The translations under genes and the position numbers were made by a program. The notes under the pieces are model-generated. The model saw only the letters and a list, made by a program, of their open reading frames with translations, did not search any database and was not told the origin of the DNA. Source: JAGQTE01 sp964648005 (GTDB lineage: Bacteria > Actinomycetota > Acidimicrobiia > Acidimicrobiales > Acidimicrobilacustridaceae). Taken from it: 5,074 nucleotides of DNA. Positions within the stretch are counted from its first letter, which is position 1. Every line of letters starts with the position of its first letter. Shown one piece after another: positions 1 through 5,074 of the stretch. The DNA lies in the NCBI GenBank assembly GCA_964648005.1, contig CAZYKR010000292.1, positions 1-5,074 of the forward strand, read 5' to 3'.

Positions 1-2715
1 GAGGAGGCGGCCTACCCCGCAGCGTGGGAGTTCGACGCCGTCCTCGCCGATGGCGGCACGGTGCACGTCCGGCCGGTGCTGCCGAGCGACGCCGAGGAGG
101 TGCGGGCCTTCCACGAGCGCCAGTCGCCCGAGAGCATCTACTTCCGGTTCTTCAGCCCGCGGCCCAAGCTGTCCGATCGCGACGTCCAGCGGCTCGTGCA
201 GGTGGACCATGCCCAGCGCGTGGCGTTCGTGGCGTGGATCGGCGACCGCATCGTGGGCATGGCCGGCTACGACATCTGGCGGGCCCGCACCGAGGCGGAC
301 GTGTGGTTCCTCGTCGATGACGACGAGAAGGGCCGCGGGCTCGCCACGATCCTGCTCGAGTACCTCGCCGAGGCCGCCCGCCGCAACGGGCTGACAGGGC
401 TCACCGCGCAGGTGCTGCCGAGCAACCAGCGGATGCTCGGCGTCTTCCGCTCCGTGGGGTTCGAGACGACCTCGGCGTTCGAGGACGGCGTCATCGAGGT
501 GCGCCTGGGCATCGACCCGACGCCGGAGACGCTGGCGCGCATCGCCGAGCGCGAGCGCGCCGCCGAAGCGCGCTCGGTCGAGCGACTGCTGCGCCCCGCC
601 ACTGTGGCGGTGATCGGCGCCAGCCGTCGGCCCGACTCGATCGGGCACGTGATCTTCCGCAACCTGGTCGAGCGCGGCTTCACCGGCACCGTCTTCCCGG
701 TGAACCCGACAGGCGAGCCGGTGGCTGGGGTGCGGAGCTACCCGTCGATCAACGACGTGCCCGAGGTGGTCGACGTGGCCGTCGTCGCCGTCCCGGCGCT
801 GGCGGTGCTCGACGTGGTCGAGGCCTGCGGGCACCGCCGCGTCGGCGGGCTCATCGTCGTCAGCGCCGGTTTCGGTGCCTACGGCCCGTACGGCACGACG
901 GGGGAGCGGCTCATCGTCGAGCGTGCCCGCCTGTTCGGGATGCGGGTCATCGGTCCGGAGTCCCTCGGGGCGATCAACACCGATCCGGCCGTGTCGCTGC
1001 ATGCCTCGGTGGCCCGCACGGCGGTGGCGCCGGGACCCGTCGCCTACCTGGCCCAGTCGGGGACGTTGGGCATCGCGGCACTGGAGCACGCCCGACGGGT
1101 CGGCATCGGCTTCTCCTCGTTCGTCGACGTCGGTGCCAAGGTCGACGTGTCGGGCAACGACCTGCTGCAGTTCTGGGAGCAGGATCCGGCGACCCGGGTG
1201 ATCGCCCTGCACCTCGAGTCCTTCGGCAACCCGCGCAAGTTCACCCGCATCGCCCGGCGGATCGCCCGCACGACGCCGATCGTCGCCGTGCGCACCCGCA
1301 AGGACCTGCGTCCGGTCGGCCCGCTCCCCGGCACCCGCCCCAGCGAGCCTGCCGCAGCGTGGCCGGTCGAGGCGACGGTGGACGCGCTCTTGGACCAGTC
1401 GGGGGTGATCAGCGCCGACACGCCGACCGAGCTCTTCGACATCGCCCGTGTCGTCGCCCAGCAGGGCGCCGTGCGCGGTCCGGCGGTGGCGGTCGTGTCC
1501 AACTCGACGGGCGGCACCAACCTGACGGCGGACGCGCTGGCGGTGAACGGCCTGGCGTCGGCGGCGTTGGCCGACCACACACGGGGCGTCCTCGCCTCCG
1601 TCGTGCCCGATGGCGGTGCGGTGGCCGGGCCGGTCGACCTGACGTTCGCCGCCGGCGCGTCCGACTACCGGGCGGCACTGGACGCCGTGCTGCGCGACCC
1701 CGGCGTGGACGCCTGCGTGGTGATCCACGCTCCGGCGCTGGCGGCGGACACCGACGAGGTGGCCACGGCGATCGCCGATGCCGTGGCTGCCGTCCGTGCC
1801 GACGGGGTGACCCCGCCGGTGGTGGCGATCCTGTTGGGGCGCGAGGTCGGCGCGCCGGTGCGGGGCGCCGACGTCGAGGTGCCGGTCTTCGAGTTCCCGT
1901 CGGAGGCCGTGCGAGCGTTGGGGCGGCTGCACCGGTGGCAGCAGTGGGTCGATCGCAGCGAGGCGGCCGGCGAGGACGTCGCGCCCGAGGCGGCCAAGGG
2001 GTTGCGGGCGGTCGCCGCCGGCGTGCTCGACACCGAGCCCGACGGCCGATGGCTCGAGCGTGTCGAGGCCGAGACGGCCATGGCCGCACTGGGCTTCGAC
2101 GTCCTGGCCAGCGCCGTCGTCGACGGTCTCGACGGCGCGGTGGAGGCGGCGGCACGGCTGGGGTACCCGGTGGTGCTGAAGGTTCCGGTCGACCGGCCGC
2201 GACCGACCGACGCCGGCGGGGTGGCCCTGGGACTGCGCGACGAGGCCGAGCTCCGGACGGCATGGGCCCGGTTGGCGGAGCTGCACCAGGGATTGATGTC
2301 GGCGACCGTCGTGCAGCCCATGGCGCCGTCGGGCCCGGAGCTGCGCGTCTCGGGCCACCAGCACGCCGGCTACGGGGCGGTGCTGGGACTGGCGATGGGC
2401 GGGCCGGTAGCCGTCACCGACACCAGCCTGCCGGTGCGCGTCCTGCCGATGTCCGCGGCGGACGCCGCCGTGCTGCTCGACGCCTCGCCGGTGCATCGGC
2501 TCGTGGAGGCGATGCCCGATCCCACCGTCGGTCGATCAGCGGTGTTGGCGTTCCTGCAACGGGTGGCCAGCGTGCTCGACGCCGTCCCCGAGGTGCAGGC
2601 GCTGATCATCGGCTCAGCGTTCGTGCACGAGGCCACCGTGGCCATCGCCGAGGTGGCGATCCTGGTGGCCCCGGATGTGTGGGAGCCGGCCGACCGCGTG
2701 CGTCGCCTCGACTGA
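1..2715 (+). CDS. GNAT acetyltransferase fused to NDP-forming acyl-CoA synthetase-like domains (PatA-like), 5' partial
   Basis: The reading frame is open from base 1 and reads 'YPAAWEFDAVLADGGTVHVRP', the usual lead-in of this family, so the real start is upstream and the GTG at 61 is internal. Numbering visible residues from base 1, the GNAT domain spans about 18-165, with the acetyl-CoA loop KGRGLA (110-115) and 'NQRMLGVFRSVGFE' after it. A CoA-binding Rossmann domain begins near 190 (VIGASRRPDSIG, 204-215). Succinyl-CoA-ligase-like domains follow at about 335-640 (AQSGTLG 351-357, DVSGNDLLQFW, LESFGNPRKF). A C-terminal ATP-grasp domain covers about 680-904. This GNAT-first order is known from actinobacterial PatA (Streptomyces lividans), which acetylates lysines of acyl-CoA synthetases in the cytoplasm. 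The expected phosphohistidine of the 'SHTxALA' motif is Glu449, and the C-terminal 'DxNPV' reads IIGSA (869-873), so synthetase activity is probably lost. The gene ends 25 bases before the convergent J-protein gene. An active acyl-CoA synthetase remains a less likely alternative. Confidence 0.93.
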   Translation, partial: EEAAYPAAWEFDAVLADGGTVHVRPVLPSDAEEVRAFHERQSPESIYFRFFSPRPKLSDRDVQRLVQVDHAQRVAFVAWIGDRIVGMAGYDIWRARTEADVWFLVDDDEKGRGLATILLEYLAEAARRNGLTGLTAQVLPSNQRMLGVFRSVGFETTSAFEDGVIEVRLGIDPTPETLARIAERERAAEARSVERLLRPATVAVIGASRRPDSIGHVIFRNLVERGFTGTVFPVNPTGEPVAGVRSYPSINDVPEVVDVAVVAVPALAVLDVVEACGHRRVGGLIVVSAGFGAYGPYGTTGERLIVERARLFGMRVIGPESLGAINTDPAVSLHASVARTAVAPGPVAYLAQSGTLGIAALEHARRVGIGFSSFVDVGAKVDVSGNDLLQFWEQDPATRVIALHLESFGNPRKFTRIARRIARTTPIVAVRTRKDLRPVGPLPGTRPSEPAAAWPVEATVDALLDQSGVISADTPTELFDIARVVAQQGAVRGPAVAVVSNSTGGTNLTADALAVNGLASAALADHTRGVLASVVPDGGAVAGPVDLTFAAGASDYRAALDAVLRDPGVDACVVIHAPALAADTDEVATAIADAVAAVRADGVTPPVVAILLGREVGAPVRGADVEVPVFEFPSEAVRALGRLHRWQQWVDRSEAAGEDVAPEAAKGLRAVAAGVLDTEPDGRWLERVEAETAMAALGFDVLASAVVDGLDGAVEAAARLGYPVVLKVPVDRPRPTDAGGVALGLRDEAELRTAWARLAELHQGLMSATVVQPMAPSGPELRVSGHQHAGYGAVLGLAMGGPVAVTDTSLPVRVLPMSAADAAVLLDASPVHRLVEAMPDPTVGRSAVLAFLQRVASVLDAVPEVQALIIGSAFVHEATVAIAEVAILVAPDVWEPADRVRRLD

Positions 2716-2725
2716 TCGCGTCGTG

Positions 2726-2739
2726 GCGGCGATCGCCGC
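2726..2739. terminator. 14-base palindrome in the convergent intergenic gap; weak candidate bidirectional terminator
   Basis: GCGGCGATCGCCGC is a perfect palindrome filling most of the 25 bases between two convergent stop codons. As RNA it can form only a 5-base-pair stem with a GATC loop, and no T-run follows on either strand, so it is not a canonical intrinsic terminator. Its position suits a shared 3'-end element. An alternative pairing of GATCGC (2714-2719) with GCGATC (2729-2734) is also possible. Short GC palindromes arise easily in DNA this GC-rich. Confidence 0.25.
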
Positions 2740-2740
2740 G

Positions 2741-3313
2741 TCAGGCCCGGTCGATCTTCTTGAGCGCGGCGTAGGCCCGGTTGATCTCGGCCATGCGGTC
2801 GGCGTGCTCGGCCTGGACGTCGGCCTCGGCGGCAGCGAAGCGGTCGGGGTGGTGCTTCTTGGCGAGCTGCCGGTACGCATCGCCGACCTGCAGCGCCGTC
2901 GCATCGCCCTGCAGCCCGAGCACCGCCAGGAGCTCGGCGGCACGGCGCGGGTCCGGACGCTCCCAGGTCTCGGCCTCCTCGAGCCGGCGACTCTCGGCGA
3001 ACACGGCTTCGGTGGTCCAGTGCGCCGACGTGCTGGCCGGGGCCGGCCCGTCCGTGGACGCCGTGGTGGCGTACACCTCCTTGGCGCGCGCCCGCTTCTG
3101 CTTGAGGCGCTCGGCCCAGGCGTTGTACTGCTCGGCCCGCTCGGTGGGCGTGCCCGCTTCGATGAGCGTGAGATCGGCCAGCTCGTCGAGCGGTGCCTGG
3201 CGGGGCGGATCGATCGGTGCGGACCGAACCGGCGAGGCGATGGGCTCGGTGACCGACGGCTCGGTTTGCGCCGTGTCGTCGGGTGCGGATCTCCGTCGCC
3301 TGAACTTTGTCAT
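2741..3313 (-). CDS. Small J-domain (DnaJ-like, class C) protein with C-terminal HPD motif
   Basis: This encodes 190 residues. The J domain lies at the C-terminus, about 125-188: helix II 'VGDAYRQLAKKHHPDRF' with the HPD triad at 155-157, then a helix III-like stretch ending 'AEINRAYAALKKIDRA'. J domains stimulate the ATPase of Hsp70 (DnaK) through HPD and deliver clients. There is no Gly/Phe region, zinc finger or substrate-binding C-terminal domain, so it is a class C protein and not a canonical DnaJ. The N-terminus is basic (TKFRRRR) and then Pro/Ala-rich and probably disordered (about 9-45). A charged, probably helical stretch (about 55-82, TERAEQYNAWAERLKQKRARAKEV) could bind a partner. 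No signal peptide or membrane segment is visible. The chosen ATG is preceded by GGGAGGG at an 11-base gap. The adjoining in-frame GTG (3316-3314) would have an 8-base gap and is equally possible. The gene is convergent with the PatA-like gene and divergent from the acyl-CoA synthetase gene. The client is unknown. Confidence 0.9.
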   Translation of the reverse strand: MTKFRRRRSAPDDTAQTEPSVTEPIASPVRSAPIDPPRQAPLDELADLTLIEAGTPTERAEQYNAWAERLKQKRARAKEVYATTASTDGPAPASTSAHWTTEAVFAESRRLEEAETWERPDPRRAAELLAVLGLQGDATALQVGDAYRQLAKKHHPDRFAAAEADVQAEHADRMAEINRAYAALKKIDRA

Positions 3314-3324
3314 CACCGCTGTGT

Positions 3325-3331
3325 CCCTCCC
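3325..3331 (-). promoter_or_regulatory. Shine-Dalgarno site of the J-protein gene
   Basis: On the minus strand this reads GGGAGGG, a strong match to the anti-16S complement. It lies 8 bases before a GTG (3316-3314) and 11 bases before the ATG (3313-3311), which are consecutive in-frame codons. Spacing slightly favours the GTG; start-codon preference favours the ATG. The choice changes the protein by one residue. Confidence 0.6.
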
Positions 3332-3361
3332 GCCTGCTCGGGCCGCCAAACCCGGTGTGCG

Positions 3362-3382
3362 CACGCTTCTCGCCGAAGCGTG
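3362..3382. repeat. 8+8 perfect inverted repeat (candidate operator or leader hairpin)
   Basis: CACGCTTC (3362-3369) and GAAGCGTG (3375-3382) are exact reverse complements separated by five bases, TCGCC. A third partial copy, CACGCT, lies at 3391-3396. The repeat sits in the 164-base divergent region between the J-protein and acyl-CoA synthetase genes. It lies just downstream of a possible minus-strand -10 box, so as DNA it could be an operator near the J-protein transcription start. As RNA it could be a short hairpin in that gene's leader. The symmetry is visible directly; the regulatory role is inference, and no regulator is encoded in the window. Confidence 0.45.
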
Positions 3383-3391
3383 ACGCCGGGC

Positions 3392-3397
3392 ACGCTA
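3392..3397 (-). promoter_or_regulatory. Possible -10 element (TAGCGT) for the J-protein gene
   Basis: The minus strand reads TAGCGT, matching the actinobacterial TANNNT -10 pattern. It is one of very few such matches in this GC-rich region. The -35 position (about 3415-3420) reads TGTTCG at a 17-base spacing, a poor match to TTGACA. A start near 3385 would give a leader of roughly 70 bases containing the 3362-3382 inverted repeat and the GGGAGGG site. No comparably good plus-strand -10 was seen for the acyl-CoA synthetase gene. Confidence 0.25.
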
Positions 3398-3443
3398 GCA
3401 CAGGCATCGAACACCGAACAGGCCTCCCCGGCGGCCCGGGTGG

Positions 3444-3480
3444 CACGATCGCCACCTGGCGCGCCAGGGTGGCGTTCGTG
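3444..3480 (+). promoter_or_regulatory. Long imperfect inverted repeat enclosing the ribosome-binding site and start codon of the acyl-CoA synthetase gene
   Basis: Pairing from outside inward: CACGA (3444-3448) with TCGTG (3476-3480); a T/T mismatch (3449/3475); CGCCA (3450-3454) with TGGCG (3470-3474); a bulged G at 3469; and CCTGG (3455-3459) with CCAGG (3464-3468) around a CGCG tetraloop (3460-3463). This gives 15 base pairs. The centre, CCTGGCGCGCCAGG (3455-3468), is a perfect 14-base palindrome. The 3' arm contains the purine-rich AGGGTGG and the chosen GTG start codon, so in mRNA the stem would hide both. It could act as a translational switch or, as DNA, as an operator for a dimeric repressor. 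It cannot limit translation if the transcript starts inside or downstream of it. The pairing is seen directly; the function is inferred. Confidence 0.5.
3466..3472 (+). promoter_or_regulatory. Weak Shine-Dalgarno-like site deciding the acyl-CoA synthetase start
   Basis: AGGGTGG ends five bases before the GTG at 3478, and its AGGG part ends eight bases before it. The other nearby in-frame GTG (3469-3471) lies inside this purine-rich stretch and would have AGG directly abutting it, which is too close to act as its ribosome-binding site. The site lies wholly in the 3' arm of the 3444-3480 inverted repeat. Confidence 0.4.
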
Positions 3481-5064
3481 GAGCTCCAGATCGCCGACCT
3501 GTTCGAATCCGTGGCGGCTGCGGTGCCCCAGCGCCAGGCGTTGGTGGTGCGCACCGGTTCTGCCACGCGCCGGTGGACCTACGCCGAGCTGGCGGCGCGC
3601 GTCGACCGGGCAGCGGGCGCCCTGGCGGCCCTCGGCGTCGGCGTGGGCGACCGCATCGGGTTGCACCTGCGCAACGGTCCGACCTACCTGGAGGCCATGC
3701 TCGGCGCGTTCGCGCTGCGCGCCGTGCCCGTCAACCTGAACTACCGCTACGTGGCCGAGGAGCTGGCCTACGTCGTGGATGATGCCGAGCTGTCGGTCGT
3801 CGTGACCGAGCCCGACACGGCCGACCTCGTCCACGGGGTCGCCGCAGCCGCAGACCGACCGGTGGCGGTCATCGTGGACGGGGGAGCGTGGGAGCAGGCA
3901 CTGGCGTCGGCGGACCCGGCGGCGGCGCGCGTCGCCGACCGCTCCGCCGACGACCTCTACCTGCTCTACACGGGGGGCACGACCGGGTTTCCCAAGGGGG
4001 TGATGTGGCGCCACGAGGACATCTACTTCGCCTCCCTCGGCGGTCGGGGCACCCCCTCGCGCGGCATCGGGCCGGTGCGCTCGCCCCACGAGGTGGCGGA
4101 GCGCGCCGTCGCCGGCGATCCGATCACCCGACGCCTGCCGCTGTGTCCGCTCATGCACGGCGGCGCCATGTGGGTGGCGCTGCAGACCCATCTCAACGGC
4201 GGCTGCCTCGTGCTGAGCGGCGACCGCCACTTCACCCCGGATGCCGCGCTCGACCTCATGGCGGACGAGGCGGTCGAGCTCGTGATGCTGATCGGCGACG
4301 CCACGGCGCGACCGATCGCCGACGCCCTCGACGCCGAGCCGGATCGGTGGGATCTGCAGGCCCTCCAGGTCGTGGCGTCGGGCGGCGCCGTGCTCTCGCC
4401 CAGCGTGAAGGCGCGGCTGCGCCGGCGCCTCGCAGGGGTCACGGTCGCCGACACGTTCGGCGCCTCCGAGACGGGGGGTCAGGGTCGGCTGCGGGCCGGG
4501 GCGCCGGGCGAGCCGCCCCGCCTCATCACCGACGCCGACACCGCCGTGCTCGACGACGATGGCCGGCCGTTGCCGCCGGGATCGGATCGCATCGGGCGCC
4601 TCGCCCGCACCGGGCACATCCCGCTCGGCTACCTCAACGACCCGGACAAGACGGCCGCCACCTTCCCGATCATCGACGGCCGGCGCTGGTCGGTGCCCGG
4701 CGACCTGGCACGGCTCGATGCCGACGGGACCGTCGTCGTGCTCGGCCGCGGGGCGCTGTGCATCAACACGGGCGGCGAGAAGGTGTTCCCGGAGGAGGTC
4801 GAGCGGGTCCTCAAGCAGCACCCGGCGGTCGCCGACGCCCTGGTGGTGGGGGTGCCGCACGAGCGATTGGGTCAACAGGTGGCTGCTGTGGTGGCCGCAC
4901 GTCCTGGTGCGACGGTCACGGTCGATGCGCTCGAGGCGGTCGCCCGCGAGCACCTCGCCGGGTACAAGGTGCCACGCACCTGGCGCTTCGAGCCGAATTG
5001 TCAGCGCCTCCCCACCGGCAAGGGCGACTACCGGTGGGCAGCCACCGTGCTCGGCGGAGGCTGA
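3478..5064 (+). CDS. AMP-forming fatty/steroid acyl-CoA synthetase (FadD19/FadD17-like, ANL superfamily)
   Basis: This complete 528-residue cytoplasmic enzyme should activate a carboxylic acid with ATP to an acyl-AMP and then transfer the acyl group to CoA. The GTG at 3478 gives an N-terminus 'MELQIADLFESVAAAVP', typical of the family; upstream in-frame codons do not look like protein. ANL motifs are in order: P-loop YTGGTTGFPKG (164-174) followed by VMWRHEDI; PLMHGGAMW (His227); A5 FGASET (327-332); A7 GDLARLD with the ribose-binding Asp409; A8 GRGALCINTGGEKVFPEEVE (Arg424, Lys435); and A10 PTGKGDYRW with catalytic Lys515. The large domain runs to about residue 415 and the mobile lid covers the remainder. 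The MWRHEDI and INTGGEKVFPEEVE signatures resemble mycobacterial FadD19/FadD17 enzymes for branched or steroid side-chain acids, but the actual substrate cannot be read from sequence. The hinge position after GRG is not the usual Asp/Lys, as is common in this subgroup. The GTG start lies inside an inverted repeat. Confidence 0.93.
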   Translation: MELQIADLFESVAAAVPQRQALVVRTGSATRRWTYAELAARVDRAAGALAALGVGVGDRIGLHLRNGPTYLEAMLGAFALRAVPVNLNYRYVAEELAYVVDDAELSVVVTEPDTADLVHGVAAAADRPVAVIVDGGAWEQALASADPAAARVADRSADDLYLLYTGGTTGFPKGVMWRHEDIYFASLGGRGTPSRGIGPVRSPHEVAERAVAGDPITRRLPLCPLMHGGAMWVALQTHLNGGCLVLSGDRHFTPDAALDLMADEAVELVMLIGDATARPIADALDAEPDRWDLQALQVVASGGAVLSPSVKARLRRRLAGVTVADTFGASETGGQGRLRAGAPGEPPRLITDADTAVLDDDGRPLPPGSDRIGRLARTGHIPLGYLNDPDKTAATFPIIDGRRWSVPGDLARLDADGTVVVLGRGALCINTGGEKVFPEEVERVLKQHPAVADALVVGVPHERLGQQVAAVVAARPGATVTVDALEAVAREHLAGYKVPRTWRFEPNCQRLPTGKGDYRWAATVLGGG

Positions 5065-5074
5065 ACCTCAGCGC

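Noticed and set aside
61..63. GTG at base 61 as the start of the PatA-like gene.
   Set aside because: The frame is open back to base 1, and the residues before it (YPAAWEFDAVLADGGT) are the normal lead-in of the GNAT domain. The start is therefore outside the window.
1359..2774. Long alternative frames within the PatA-like gene (471 residues plus; 284 and 218 residues minus).
   Set aside because: They lie wholly or almost wholly inside a gene with recognised domains, and their translations are Arg/Gly/Pro-rich shadow sequence.
3426..3440. CCCGG...CCGGG pairing as a hairpin or terminator.
   Set aside because: It is only five base pairs of pure G/C with no T-run, expected by chance at this composition.
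3307..3477. An upstream start for the acyl-CoA synthetase (in-frame ATG at 3307 or GTG at 3469).
   Set aside because: The ATG at 3307 would overlap the J-protein gene and add 57 residues with no family resemblance. The GTG at 3469 lies inside the purine-rich stretch, leaving no room for a ribosome-binding site, and adds only three residues.
2675..3739. Long plus-strand open frames opposite the J-protein gene (354 and 200 residues).
   Set aside because: They are antisense or out of frame to genes with clear motifs, and their translations have the low-complexity Arg/Gly/Ser-rich composition of GC-rich shadow frames.
3313..4953. A 546-residue minus-strand open frame across the acyl-CoA synthetase gene.
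   Set aside because: It is antisense to an enzyme whose whole length matches ANL motifs. Its product is rich in Arg, His and Gly with no recognisable domain. Long antisense open frames are common at this GC content.
1..5074. Mobile elements, CRISPR arrays, tRNA or rRNA genes, riboswitches, phage or toxin-antitoxin genes.
   Set aside because: No transposase or integrase motifs, evenly spaced repeats, cloverleaf sequences or known aptamer cores were recognised on either strand. The window is almost filled by three ordinary genes.

Overview
This is a GC-rich, gene-dense chromosomal segment with very strong G/C bias at third codon positions. The protein families point to a high-GC Actinomycetota: a GNAT domain fused ahead of an NDP-forming acyl-CoA-synthetase-like body, and a FadD-type acyl-CoA synthetase carrying the signatures 'MWRHEDI' and 'INTGGEKVFPEEVE'. 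The class Acidimicrobiia is a guess from overall resemblance and is not proven. No rRNA, tRNA, CRISPR array, insertion sequence, integrase or phage gene was seen.

Layout. (1) Bases 1-2715, plus strand: the 3' 904 codons of a PatA-like protein with an N-terminal GNAT acetyltransferase and a C-terminal acyl-CoA-synthetase-like (CoA-binding, succinyl-CoA-ligase-like, ATP-grasp) body. Its start lies upstream of the window. (2) Bases 2716-2740: a 25-base convergent gap holding a 14-base perfect palindrome. (3) Bases 2741-3313, minus strand: a 190-residue protein with a C-terminal J domain (HPD motif intact) and a basic, disordered N-terminus. (4) Bases 3314-3477: the only substantial intergenic region, divergent. 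It contains an 8+8 inverted repeat, a possible promoter for the J-protein gene, and a long imperfect inverted repeat that covers the putative ribosome-binding site and start codon of the next gene. (5) Bases 3478-5064, plus strand: a complete AMP-forming acyl-CoA synthetase of the FadD19/FadD17-like kind (528 residues).

How the genes may work together. PatA-type acetyltransferases are known to acetylate, and so inactivate, the catalytic lysine of AMP-forming acyl-CoA synthetases. A PatA-like gene close to a FadD-like gene therefore suggests a modifier and possible target, but this is inference from family knowledge and proximity. In the PatA-like protein, the residues expected for synthetase chemistry (phosphohistidine, a histidine in the ATP-grasp loop and the metal-binding Asn near the C-terminus) appear replaced, so that body is more likely a CoA/acyl-CoA sensing scaffold than an active synthetase.

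The most unusual feature not explained by the genes is the inverted repeat at 3444-3480. It pairs the Shine-Dalgarno-like sequence and GTG start of the acyl-CoA synthetase gene into a 15-base-pair stem. I did not find a convincing novel multi-gene system here; the genes belong to known families.
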